From NCBI GenBank assembly GCA_031216445.1, contig CM062215.1:7772001-7836000 (forward strand): a stretch of DNA of 64,000 bases. Direction: 5' to 3'. Shown here one piece after another: positions 25,147-37,603 of this stretch (its first letter is position 1; each line of letters begins with the position of its first letter). The notes beneath the pieces were generated by a model. It was given only the letters and a program-made list of their open reading frames with translations, made no database searches and was not told the DNA's origin. The DNA comes from Lateolabrax maculatus (Eukaryota; Chordata; Actinopteri; Acropomatiformes; Lateolabracidae). Both the position numbers and the translations under genes were made by a program.

Positions 25147-25153
25147 TGTTCAT
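24950..25153 (-). other. Upstream ORF overlapping the adamts5 start
   Basis: An ATG at 25,153 (minus strand) lies 7 bases before the adamts5 ATG at 25,146, in another frame. It has a G at -3 and opens a 67-codon frame that ends at 24,950, inside the ADAMTS5 coding sequence. Its product starts MNNGAAPGC and becomes Ala-rich. Overlapping upstream frames usually lower translation of the main frame. Whether the ribosome uses this one depends on the true transcription start, which is not known. Confidence 0.5.
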
Positions 25154-25327
25154 TCCAGCCCGGCGAACATCTAGTGAAGCCCCTAAAACCGCCCCGGACC
25201 GGCCGAAGACACAACTTTGGGTGCTTGCTCCTCCAAAACGCGCATCCTCCCGGCGTCCGAGTGCCCCATGAAAAACACGCACAGTGGTAACCAGCGGGAG
25301 AGGGAACAAAACCATTGAGGGGGGGGG

Positions 25328-25383
<56 letters not shown>

Positions 25384-25540
25384 AAAAAAAAAAAGAGCAG
25401 CAGAGAGGAACTGTGTGCAGGCTGGAGAGCACTGAGCTGAACTTGGAGAACAAAAACACAAAGTTTGCTCTTAATAGGACCCGGAGAGAAAAAGTCCTGC
25501 CCCCTTTGCGCTCAATCACCACTCCTCCCCCCTCTCTTCT

Positions 25541-25572
<32 letters not shown>

Positions 25573-25700
25573 CCCTCAAATCAGAGTAAAGTCAAGTGCT
25601 GGAGGAGAGAGGAGGAGAGGAGAGGAGGGGAATCCTGAACAATGCTGTCACTGGAGTGTCTCCCATCGCATCAGCAGAGCAGGAGAGGAGCCGCTCGCAC
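25147..25700 (-). promoter_or_regulatory. adamts5: adamts5 5' UTR and promoter region
   Basis: The interval is upstream of the adamts5 start and adjoins a strongly CpG-rich first exon (24,050-25,150). It contains a 47-base GA run (25,334-25,381) and a CT run (25,541-25,573), which on the gene strand are CT and GA respectively. I saw no convincing TATA box, so a CpG-island type promoter is likely. Exact transcription start is not determinable. Confidence 0.4.
25334..25381. repeat. (GA)n microsatellite in adamts5 leader
   Basis: About 47 bases of uninterrupted GA. On the gene strand it is a polypyrimidine CT tract, of the GAGA type often found near promoters. Confidence 0.95.
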
Positions 25701-26071
25701 TTGGCAAGTCCTTCCAAAATCCCTCATGAGTCAGGCTGAGGGGCAGGGGAGGTCAGGCCACAACATCCTTCACCTCAGCCTCACTTGTAGCTGGCACTGA
25801 AAAAACCAAAAAAAAAAACAACAAGTTCCTTAACAGCCGCACGCTGGACCAACACCAGTTATCTCAACTCCAGAAATGTCTCCATTAAACGCCAGTTATT
25901 TTTACACTTTTACCACTTTAATCCTTTAATAATTGAAGGCCAAAAGTCCAACAGGATTCGGCTGGAGAGTTTTCAGCAAACTGGGGGTGGGGGGGCAATA
26001 GATAATTTATGGCCGTTCCCGAATAAGAGTTCTGGGAGTTCACCGTTCCCCCCGTGTGAGACATTTCATGT

Positions 26072-26528
26072 TGTGTGTGTGTGTGTGTGTGTGACTGTGA
26101 GAGAGAGCAGGAGGAGGAGATGGAGGAGGTCTGTGAGCATGCATACAGTAGGTGCTGCACTTGAGTATAAGAAAGTAAAAGGGAAAAAAAGTGTGTGTGT
26201 GTGTGTGTATGTGTGTGTGTGTGTGTGTGCGTCTGCAGGTGTGTGACTGGGCCTGGAGCTGTCTTGGTTATTTATTGCACCTTTAGGGAAGTGTGAGCGG
26301 CGGTGCCAATGGGGTGTCATACTTGTGCGCCGAGGGGGGTGGGGGTGGGGGGGGTTTAAGCCACGCATACCTCACCGGGGCTGAAGTCACACAAACACAC
26401 TCTCGGCCAACTAGAGAGTGGCTTTTCGTAAAAAAGAAACAAAAAAAAAAAAACAAGTCTTAAAACTTCCAAGGCGCTGCTCACTTGCTGAGTCACCTAA
26501 CAGCTATTGCCTTCCCACTACCACAGAG

Positions 26529-26563
<35 letters not shown>

Positions 26564-27564
26564 AGTGTGTGTCTGCACGCCGAGAGGGAGGCCTCTCCCC
26601 GTGGACGCACACGCCCCACGCAGAGCTCGAGGACAGATATTAGGTTGCGGCGATGCCCGGTGTCGTCCTCTAATCCAAAGCCCCCTTCTACGTGACTGAG
26701 CGGCGTGGGTAGCTGGGGGGGGGAGGGGGGGGGGCCTGGTTGCGTGCAGGGACGCAGCCAGGGAGTGGGCGGACGGGCGGAAGCGCGGCCAAGAAGCGGA
26801 ACACGGCGTGCTGCCGCCGTAAGCCTCGCCGCCCCCCCCCCCCCCCCCTTGTCAAATCCCACCGTGGGTACGATCCACACAGGAAACATCCCACACCGAG
26901 GGTACACTCTGCGCTCAGAGAGGCCTCCAGGAAAATGGCACTTGGCAGCCTTGGTAACGGGCTTTCTGTGGAGTGTCTGGTCGAAGTGCTGCGAGGGGGG
27001 ACGCCCTCATCTTCATCACGGATCCAGTATCGAGCTCAGCTTCACGTCCAAGTCACCCAACTGTTATGCAACCCGCCTCCCACCCCCACAACCCGCCTCC
27101 TTTTCTCTCCGTCCTCCAGTCTCCACCACACACACGCACGCACACACACACACACACACACCCCCCGCCGCCTGCTTCTCCTTTACACCAAACTGTCAAG
27201 TGTATTGCCTGCAGTAAAAGGACGGCCGTAAAGACAGAGCAAACTAGAGAGAGGATGTTTGATCAGGACAGTGTGATGTCAAGACAGTGTGAGAGTGTGT
27301 GAGTGTGTGTGTGTGTGTGCTTGACTGAATTGGTTTTTCCTGCTATTGCACGACCAGGGTTCTCGGGTGTTTTGTGCCTGGAAGTATTGAGACATATGAA
27401 CTAAGCATGTTGAGTTTACGCCCCCCCCAAAAAATCTACAGAAAAAAAGGATTGTTAGTACATGTGGTGGTATGTGCTGCAGCTGCAAACAAGTGGCACC
27501 GAGCCGGAGCAAAAGAAAAAAATGAGGCAACTTTCCCGAGCATCTTTCAATGCTATACTGAAAC

Positions 27565-27613
<49 letters not shown>

Positions 27614-27768
27614 TGGCTCACATCCCTACAATGCCCTCCTCTCCCTCCCTCTTCCTCTCTCCTCTTTGAATCTCACACACTCAGCCCATTGGACCATTTT
27701 TAATCCCTGTCATCTGAAAGCGAGATGTATGCCAAAGCAACCATATGGACATAAACCACCCCCGTTAT

Positions 27769-27811
<43 letters not shown>

Positions 27812-28114
27812 TACACAGTAACCCGGATCACACGTGCAAAGCAGGCTGCATTCAGTATTGAGCGTCACCAAAACAAGTTGTGTGTGTGAACCCGCGTGCC
27901 GAGCCACGTGTGTGTGGTGGGGCCGACCCACTTCCTACGGTGGCTGGGCGGGGGGGGAATCCAATACGGTTAATTGACGAGCCGAGCCTGTTACATAACC
28001 GCCAAGGCTCTATCTAAGTGGTGGTATCAGGATCCCACCAACCCCACCCCCCGCGCTGCAACTCTCCCTCCCTCTTTAGTCTCCATGACTCCCTCTCCTC
28101 CTCTGCAAGCAAAA

Positions 28115-28161
<47 letters not shown>
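26072..28161. repeat. Microsatellite cluster: GT runs then CA runs
   Basis: GT runs lie at 26,072-26,093, 26,190-26,229 and 26,530-26,563. CA runs lie at 27,125-27,161, 27,566-27,611, 27,770-27,808 and 28,115-28,161. All runs on the left are GT on the plus strand and all those in the right half are CA, apart from a short GT patch at 27,300-27,320. Confidence 0.93.
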
Positions 28162-28166
<5 letters not shown>

Positions 28167-28640
28167 AATCCCTGTCTTCTCTCCCTTCATGGATATTAAA
28201 CCAGTAATTCCCATCAGGATGAAAATGCTTCAGATGAAGGGAACGGCAATCACAGCGCTTGGTTCTTGTGATGGTTGAATAGCTGATGGAGTGTGCACGT
28301 ACTCTCTTTTCTCTCCCTTGGCAGAAGCCAGGTGTGTTCTGAGCATCTGTTATCACGGCGCCAAGGGAGAGATCAACGTGTCCCGGGTGACATCTGGCCT
28401 CGACTACAGGTATACCCTGTTCTGGGGAACACACACGGCTCCTCGCTCAACTTCTTTCTCACAGGAAATGAACAAAGTCAACACAAACGTTTGTCAACAA
28501 CGTATTCATTTTAAAAAGATGATGATTATACATGTACAAAATAAGCCCATTTAAATAAAGAGGCACATCTATACACTTGTAAACAGACATTAAAACACAC
28601 TTGGATCAATTTGAAGTAAATGAAAACACCAAATGGGTTT

Positions 28641-28667
28641 GGCACCTTGCCTCCCAGGCAAGGTGCC
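28641..28667. repeat. Perfect 12-bp hairpin with 3-base loop
   Basis: The arm GGCACCTTGCCT (28,641-28,652) is followed by CCC and then its exact reverse complement (28,656-28,667). It lies a few hundred bases beyond the candidate poly(A) site of the SLC6 gene. Function is unknown. Confidence 0.9.
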
Positions 28668-28993
28668 TCAGGAGTTAAACCTGATCCAGCTTATGAGTGT
28701 AAAAACAGCAGTTTCAAGTTTTTATAAGGAACTTATTAATCTTCAGACATACTAAACACATCACACTCACTCAATAGATATTCCTTATCCCCACAGTTTG
28801 AAATGTACATGTTTTCCCAGTGAAGAGTACATTCTGTCCCAGACTTGGAGCCCAGTAAGTTAATGGTGAATTCACCACCTAAACCCCATTGAGAGGCTGG
28901 GAAGACAGCACCTTATTATCTAACATTTTAAAAGTCTGTAGTGACCGTGCTTTAAGTGATACATAGAAATGAACATTATGAATTGAAGTTATT

Positions 28994-28999
28994 TTTATT
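28994..28999 (-). terminator. Candidate poly(A) signal of the SLC6 transporter gene
   Basis: The minus strand reads AATAAA here, about 1.37 kb after the stop codon at 30,370. No better-placed hexamer was seen in that orientation. Use is inferred. Confidence 0.4.
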
Positions 29000-30369
29000 A
29001 ACAAGGTAAGAGGCGGTTGTTATAAACTGACTTCTTTGAGAAAACCCTTAACATAAGACACATTCTTACAGAGGACACCCTTAGTGTCTTTCTGCATCAG
29101 AGGCTCAGTGAAGGAAAAAGACAGATGTGATAACAAAATTCTACAAAATGTGCATGATTCTTCACATTCATTGTCTTCTAAAAAAAATAATCATTGCTAC
29201 ACTGCATATAGTTCATGTCCTTTAAATGCTATTGTATGTTACAGTCAAAGATCCTCTATATAGAAGATCCCATTGGAGTGGCATGAGTTATTTTGCAATT
29301 ATTTCCTTATTAAAAACTTACTTTACATTTTTAAGTTAAAGGTTTTGGGCATAGAATAAAAAGATATTTCAGTTTTGTCTTCACAGCAGCAGAAATATTG
29401 TATTCATACACACAGATTAAAATGCTATGATTGCATGTTTCCCAGCATGATAAGTGATTTTTGGTATAGTACAAAGACATGCCAATAATGCCTTCTATTA
29501 AGCAGAAACTGTGATTGGAACTTGCATTTGAACTAACAACAACTAAATAAAAAATGACAAACTTTCCAGCCCACTTTTCTTTAAAGATAAACAGAATGGA
29601 TGAAAACAGTTACTACACATTTCAGGGGTCATCAGTTTAAGCACTTCATGTGTTGGCAGTAAAAGGTTGTGTCTGGGTGTAAGGCATGTTATGAACCATT
29701 TGAGCTCCATGATATGGCAGTCACAGAGGGTGACGCGCATTCAAAAATGACTGGAAAAATCACTGTATATAACGTGTGACTCGTTCAGAGTTGTTTCAAG
29801 ATGATAGCAGCACCGAACAACAGAAACACTGAGCGGAGAGTCAAAGCTTAGCACACAAGCAGTGATCTCTCGCAGGGAGTAAGGTGGTCGGCTAAGTTGC
29901 TCTGTAACGTTGGCAAACATTAGTCTTATTTAGCTGGATGGCTATAAATGATGTGATAAAGTGGTCCACAAGTACAGTGACGCAGGTACAGAAAACTTTT
30001 TAGGCAGATAAAGTCGAGATTGAGGTGTGTGTCGTTTCAGTAATAAAAACTCTGGCTGCCGGTAACAGGGGTGGGGGCAGGTCTTTCAGGTAAAACAAGT
30101 TGCGTCCCAATTCAGAGCTGGACGCTGAGATGCTCAGATTCAAATTTTCAAATTCAAATTCAGGGAAACAAAGCTTCATTTGAAGGATCTTTTGAGCTGA
30201 AACAGGCCCGTTGCCACATATTTAGTCTAGAAATGGGTACTAAAGAGCCTCTCAATTGGGTTGCAGCAGCGTTAACCCTAACCTCAAACCTCCCCCTCAC
30301 CTAATTGGCTGACCAGACTTCAGTGCTTCACCGTCACTGACCATTATGTCACCATTAGGTCATATGCGC
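29000..30369 (-). other. Putative 3' UTR of the SLC6 transporter gene
   Basis: AT-rich, apparently single-copy sequence with no coding exon on either strand, lying between the stop codon and the candidate poly(A) signal. The extent is inferred. Confidence 0.45.
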
Positions 30370-33300
30370 TCAGATGACGTCAGTGCGCTGCTCCTTTGGC
30401 TTCTCAGGCAGGGGCAGTGCTGGGCTGTAGGGGAGGGCTGAGTTGTTGGTGGGGGGGTGGCGGAGGGCCAGTGAGGAGCTATTGGCAGGGCTGCACAGGT
30501 GTTGGAAGCGCTGAGGGGAGGTCAAAAAGTCACACTTAGTTGAATGTTTTGACATCTCTAGGTTGATATACAGACAATACACAGTATCATCATTAGCACC
30601 CGGTGCGAAATTGTATAAAGGGAGCGCTGGTGTCACCTGTGCTAGGGTTCCCGGGGTGGTGGCCAGGGCGTAGATGGCCCAGGTGGGGAGCAGGGAGACG
30701 GAGGAGAAAGTGAGGAGCCAGCCCAGCGTGTTGGCCCAGGCTGGAGCGACCAGGCCTTTCCCCAGGGTCAACGGAGACCAGTGCACCAGGGAAAACATAA
30801 AGGTAGCCTGTACGAGGCAAAAAGAAGGAGGAGTGGGTCAGTTAGTCTTTCAAACAGGAATCTGAATCAACACAAAATGTCTCCGGACCGAAGTCTATCA
30901 GGTAGACACTACGTAAGACGTGGAATTGTGGATGCCAGTGCTCTGGTTTCTGCCCCTCGAGATACAGCAATGCAAACAGTTAGTGATTGGTAGAAAATAA
31001 GATTGACAGGCACATGGAGCAATTTGAATTATATCCCAAACAAGCGTTTATGTGGATACGACTTCACAGCGGAGCAGACGCCACACAGTGTGAAAGCAGG
31101 TCAGCGGGGAGGGGTCACTCACGGTGCACACAACTGGGGTCAAGTATTTCCAGCACAGCTTGAAGAACGGCAGGGGGCTGTAGCCGGTCATGTCCCTGAT
31201 GTTGGCACTGAAGCGCTCGGCTCCTGTGGGCAAAACAAGAGCAACTTCACCATGAGCTGGTGTGGTTTGGGTTGACAGCATGGTTTGGTTTACAACCAGC
31301 TTGTTGTTCCTGGTGGCGGTGGCTAACTTTGGTTGGAATAAAAAAATGTTTTGCCAGAATCCACTGTAGAGGAAGGTACAAGAAAAAGAAATTACTTTAT
31401 CCTGACACTTCATTGTTTCTACTATATAGCAACAGTGTCAAGAGTAGCAATGGTATTATGAGTACTTGTGGCAAGTAGTAGTAGTTAATTAAGACATTAT
31501 ATAATTGTACTATAGTTTAAAATACAACTAACAACCCTTATTGTATGGTAAGAAGGTGTCCCTTTTCTACAATCCTTGAACGCGTGGAGTGAAATTCCTT
31601 CACCACATCACCAGCAGCAGAAGAATGCCAGTGTATGTTAGAGTCCTTAAAAAAACTGTCAAGTCCCACAGTCATAAAAAGGGGGTGAAGGTCCACTGGA
31701 GTCCTGACCGCTGTGTTACCTAGTCCACTACAAACCCCACTCCCCAACTCTGCTGCTCCAGTCACCTACTGCTGGGAGAGCCATAAAAACAGACTTCCTT
31801 GGTTTCTTATTTTCCCCCGCACACACTAACACACACTCTCTGCTACCCAACTCGACTTATTTCTTATCACCTGCGATGGCACTACTTTCACAACTTTTCT
31901 GGGTTATAATTATTTACCAAATACAAAGTTAATAGTCTAAACACTCTTATTACGCCCTCATTGTCCTGGTGTATGTACATGGCATCGCCCATCTCACACT
32001 TAAACAATGTTTTTGTAAATGCTCCAGAGCCCCAGGTCTGGCTGGGATAGGGGCTCCCTGGGGCCGCCAGACTGAGACTGAGAGGCGACGGGGCCCGGGG
32101 GCTGATTTAGGGCCCGGAGGAGACAGACAGGGGCCTGGCTAGGAGCCAGTCTCCTTACAACAGTGGGTTGCTGCAGCCATGTTAATATACTGTCTACTGA
32201 CTCCAACTGGAATGCAGAAGGAGGGGAGGAAGTGGACCAGTTGACTGTGTGTGTTTATCAGATTATACAAACTGCTTTCATTTGTGGTGGTCTTTCTTTA
32301 CATTTTCTACATGTACTGACAACAATCACTGAGATTTCATTTAGGCATTTTCTAAATTGGTAGAATGTGTAATTCTATTGTAAAATGGATGGTTGGATAT
32401 TTACTTACAAAAGGTTCCTTAGATTGAAGAGAAGAGAAGAAAGGAAATGGCACGAGAGGAGAGGGGAAGAGGAGAGCAGAGGAAAGGAAAGGAGGGGGGT
32501 AGAGGAAAGCAAGGAAATGCAAAGGATAGAAGGGGAAGAAAGGAGAGGAGAGGAGAGGATATGGGAAGAGAGGAGAGGAGAAAAAAGGAAAGGAGAGTTT
32601 AGGAGGAAGGACAGGAGGGGAGAAGAGAGGAAAGGCAATGAAAATAAAAGGAAATCAAACAAAAGGGGAGTATAGAAGAGGAGGAGGAAAGTAGAGGAGA
32701 GAAGGAAATTAAATGAAACTAGAGGAAAGGTAAGGACAGAACCAGAGAGAGTAGAAAAAAAGGAAAGAAACCGATGAAAGGATAGAATGAGACAGGAAGA
32801 GAGGAGAGAGGAAATGAGTGCAGATGAGAAGGAAAGAAAGATGGGGAAAGGAAATGGAAAAGGAGAGGAAGGGAAAATCAAAAGCAAAAGAATGGAAAAA
32901 AGGAGAGGTGAGCAGGGGAGAGGAGTTGGGATTTGTACCATAGACCCAGCCGATGGCCAGAGACTGGAAGATGGAGAGGAGTAGCAGACTGGCTCCGCTG
33001 CAGGAGAAATGGTCATAGATCTGGAACACATACAGACCACCCTGCAGAGAAAAGAGGGGGAATACCATTACTCCATATCATAAAAAACAAATTGTAGAGG
33101 ATCATATACACAAACTACACCTCCCACACACACACCCATCCATCCATCCATCCTGAGTTTGACTTACCGGCGTGACCATGACCAGTCCTATGAGGAAGCA
33201 GACAATGCAGACAAACAGCAGCAGCAGCTCTCTGCGGTGGCCGCGTCGGATCAGATGGGGGTACAGGTCAGTCACCGACGTCATCAGGGCCTCCAGACTG

Positions 33301-36300
33301 ACAAACTGGGTGTCAGAGGGGAGACGGGGTCAGCGCGTCTGCTGTCAGGTTTACACATAATACGTCAATGCCTTCGAAAAGTAATTCATCAAAGTCGGAG
33401 TGTGTGTCTCCACCTGCGTGTCCAGCCCCAGCATGATGATCATGAGGAAGAAGCAGACCGCCCAGAGTTGGGGTACAGGCATCATGGCCACAGCTCTGGG
33501 GTAGGCAATGAAGGCAAGGCCAGGCCCTGGGAGGACATCACGAATAACATGATGAACAAAGTAAACACGTTATTCAAACATAAAATATAGGACACAAACA
33601 GTTGGATATGATTGAATCCTGTTCCTAGTTCTCATCACATTATATAAGAATAAAACAAGAAGGCTACCTATAACCAAGTTTAACCAAAATATGTGAAAAA
33701 CAACAACAAAACCAACTATGCTTTTGTCTCTCAATACTTTTCAACTTCCCTACGCTGTATGTGGCACTCAGCTCCAAAGCCCATTCATTCCTACTGAGGG
33801 AAGTCACATGTATTTAAATTTTTTTAATATAACTTTTTTTTTTTTTTAAAGTAACTTCCTAAAGCAGCTGGACGCTGTAGTTTTAGCAAACGTTACACAG
33901 ATAGGAGTAAATAGTGCATTTGTTAGGGACTATTTTAGGGGCGCAGATTAATATGGATTAAGTAGTTTGTGGACAACAATGGCACAGAGGAATAAGCTAT
34001 TTCAGGCCTTGGCTACACAGACGATACTTGTCAGTGGGATATGTCAGTTGTTGGTTCACACTATAAAATGGTACAGTAAAATGAACTTGCCTGTCAAATT
34101 AAGCGGTGCTAAACTTTGGGATTTGGCTGGGTCTAGTTTAGTCTATAGCAAATGGATATAAAGAGGACATTTCTAATGGTGTTGCCTAAAAGCATGAAAT
34201 ACTGCAGGGGATTCATTCATTAGCTCAAAACTTAGCTTTCCACCCCCTACCCTGCTTCACCTGACTGGGCCACGGTGGCGATGTCCACGCCCTGCTCCTC
34301 AGCCATGAAGCCCAGCACAGAGAAGATGGCAAAACCTGCCAGGAAACTGGTGCCGCTGTTCAGGAGGCACAGACGGAAAGAATCCCTGGAAGGCCACATA
34401 CACACACACACACACAAAATGAATTCATGTAGGATTAGGAGAAACAATTCAAACAATGTGACACAAAAGCCAAAACGAATAAAAGTGCCTCTAGTAAGAC
34501 TGACAACAGAACAGAATGCAATGAGGTCTTGATCTTGGTCTTTGGCCTTGTATTGTGGAGCTCTGGCCTGTTACTGCAAATACATGCCAGGAGTTAAGTG
34601 CCTGGCTCTGTCTGTGTGTGTGTGTGTGGGAGTCCGAGAGTGTGGGAAACATGGCAGAGAGGGCTTTTCTTTAAGGTGTGGCTGTATCAGTGTGTTTTCT
34701 CTCTCCATTCCAGCCATTCCTCCTGTAAGCCATCTGACCAGCCGGAGCTTACATTTTACATTTCAGAGAAATAGCGTGTGTCTGAGGTGGAGTGGTAAGG
34801 AGACGCTGTGGGACTGGAACTGCTGTTGTGTGTGTGCGTGCGTGACAAAGTGTCTCACTTATAGCAGTCGTTGTTGTATCTGTTGTAGCTGCCGAGGGCT
34901 GTGAGACTTCCCAAACAGATTCCATAGGAGAAAAATATCTGGGTTCCTGCATCCATCCATACCTGTGGAGAGAAAGGGACAGGAAGAGGGGAGAGCATAA
35001 AAATGATAAAGGTCAACTGAATGTGTCTCTGTATTTAATCAGAACCTCTGTCTGTCTGCAGAGCTGTTTACACAGATTACAGTTAAACTGATACAAACCC
35101 TAAACTATATATAACACAAACCAAATGTGTAAAGTATATGTGTATGTATAAGTGCCCACAATTATGTGTCTGTAATCTTGGAGTCGAGGGATGAACGATA
35201 AACTACAATAATGATCTCCTCCTCCAATTTAACCTTTTTACATTTGCATTAAATCTACTTTTTTCGTTTCCTCCTTTTTTTCACGTCCTGCGTTGCCTGC
35301 TATCCCACAATCCCCCACCTTTAGAGGCGACGCGCTCGCATCCTATAAAAAAAGTTGCAAACCGTGTGTGTTTGGTGGTGACATACTATCGTCTGTCAAC
35401 TGTTTTGTTATGTGTCTGTATAGTGACAGTGGTAGTTAGACCCACTGCCTCTTGTGCTGTAGATCTGACAGGTCGGGCCCCCTCCATGTAGGAGCTGCTA
35501 TACCACCTGAAAGAATTTCTGTCAACTCCAACAGAGAGTTTTTAATGTTGCATAGTCTAAAGACATCCCAGCGGTGTGTTTGTGTGTGTCTGTGTTTTTG
35601 TACCTGTGGGTCTGCCAGGCGGGTGTGGTTGGGTTTGAGGTAGTAGATGATGCCCTGGGTCGCTCCGGGCAGGGTGGCACCGCGCACCAGCAGCACAAAC
35701 AGCATGACATATGGGAAGGTGGCTGTCAGGTACACCACCTAGAATGTACACAGCGTGTGGGGATGTGGTCAGGACTGCACAGGGACAGAGAAAACAGGAG
35801 GGACACGTCTGTGATCCTCAAACAGAGCTGAAATACTAAAAGAGGGAACCCTGGAAAGTCTTAAAACCTGTTGACGGATGGTGGTGGTGGCACAACAAAC
35901 AAATCCTGAAAAATTATTGCAGTGCCCCGTCCCTTATTTTATTTGCCAGCCATATGAAAGAAGAAGATTTATGTTCTGTTAATAACTTTGCCACCACTCA
36001 GAGTTTTGTTCTTCCCAAAAGACTTTGTGCCGACACAAAAAAATGACTGTTACTGGCTGTGGCCCCTTGGTATCGAATGGTGAACTCTCCAAAATGTAGT
36101 GATTCCATCAAATGAAGGAAGGACCATTGCCCTGTATACACTTTACTTAATTACAGCATAAATTCAAAAACAGAAACTCTGAGACAAAAAACTATCATTC
36201 TGAATTTCTCCAAGGCATTTTTCGACCACAGGAACTTCTTAGGAGCTCAGACACTTGACTTGTCAGAGGAACAAGGATTTAAATTTAGTTAGTTTGGAAG

Positions 36301-37567
36301 TATGGCCCAGGAACTAAATTTAAATCCTTGTTCCTCCAGTCGAAATGCAAGTTAAGTGTCTGAGTTCAATCTGAGAAGAGTTGCTCTACTGAGTATTGAG
36401 TGCGAACATTGCATCTCAAACAAATCTGTTGCTTTTTATTTCATTATCGGAACATCTGCCTCATCCTTGATATGTAAGAAAAGCAGCTTTTAGATCCAGG
36501 AACTGTTTTATTTTTTTTTCAAGGAGGGCAGCAGTCATGTGGTCTGATAAATTAGTCAGATAAAATAAACAAGCATCTGCTCTGCGAAAAACCCCTTGAG
36601 CAAGCCAGCCAATGCTCCCAGCTTCACGGATCGTGCTATTTATCTGACCCTGTGCTCTCTGCTCTCAGATGAGTCGGATAAAAAGAGGATTCCTCTCGAA
36701 CTGCTCAGTGCGCACCGGCAACGACACCCCCATCTATCTACAACTACAACATGCTCTAACTACAGTTCCCTTAATGCTTTGGGGGCATCCACGGATGTAC
36801 AGACTGTCACTGGATAACTTTTGAGGAACTGAGGAACATTTTAAAATGTGATGATTCTCAGGCAAGCTCTGGAATATAAAAAGCGTCCTTTTTCTGATGA
36901 AGAATCACATTAAAATCACTGAAATGGACAGAGGCATGTCAATGTAAGATTGCAATGGCTCAAGCAGACGGCTATGTGGAGCAGGTATGTCGAGCAACTG
37001 AGTGGCAAAGAAGGCTGGAAAGAATGCGTTTGTTTCAATACGTTTGCCTCAAGTTCCTTACAGCGTGAGCAGCCTCTTGAAGCAGAAGTCGTTATGGTGA
37101 TCTGCTTCTTAGCAACTGCTGCTAAACAACAAATCTTGAAAAAAAAAACATGCCACGTGACAACCTAGAAGATGTAACGTCCCCAGGCATGGAGGGGAAG
37201 GCAGTCGCCGTCCTGTGGCGTGATGATGTTGGTGTGTTTTTCTCCTCACCTTTCCGGTGGACTTTACTCCCTTCCAGACACAGAAGTAACAGATGAGCCA
37301 GACGACGGCAAGACACAGAGCCAGCTTCCAGCTGACTGGGCCCAACTCATCTAAATTGTTGGAGAGACGGAGCACCTCCCGTCTAGAACACACACAAACA
37401 CACTGCTGTTAATGCATGGTGCAACACTGCAAAAAAGACACCGGTGAGAAACCTAGGAAGCTACACTCACTCCCAAAACTCCATGACAGGGGAAGTGGCG
37501 TTCTCAGGCAGGCTCCCATTGGCTGTCTGGTTGTGGTGATGAAACAGGACACACGTCTCTGCAGGAG

Positions 37568-37603
<36 letters not shown>

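Larger units (their letters stand above)
25701..28975. other. Intergenic DNA between adamts5 and the SLC6 gene
   Basis: No coding exon is recognisable on either strand. The stretch is unusually dense in GT/CA microsatellites and C or G runs (for example G-rich at 26,332-26,355 and 26,716-26,733; C-rich at 26,833-26,848). Open frames crossing these runs translate into alternating Thr-His, Cys-Val or Pro tracts and are artefacts. Confidence 0.65.

Noticed and set aside
24001..25290. 429-codon open frame on the plus strand opposite adamts5 exon 1
   Set aside because: It is the antisense of a very GC-rich coding exon, where stop codons are rare. Its product is low-complexity Arg/Pro/Ala and has no family signature.
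26072..28161. CRISPR-like array
   Set aside because: The repeats are dinucleotide microsatellites with irregular spacing and no spacer-repeat structure; the genome is vertebrate.
28641..28667. miRNA precursor or histone-type 3' stem-loop
   Set aside because: The 12-bp stem is too short for a miRNA precursor and the sequence is not the histone stem-loop.
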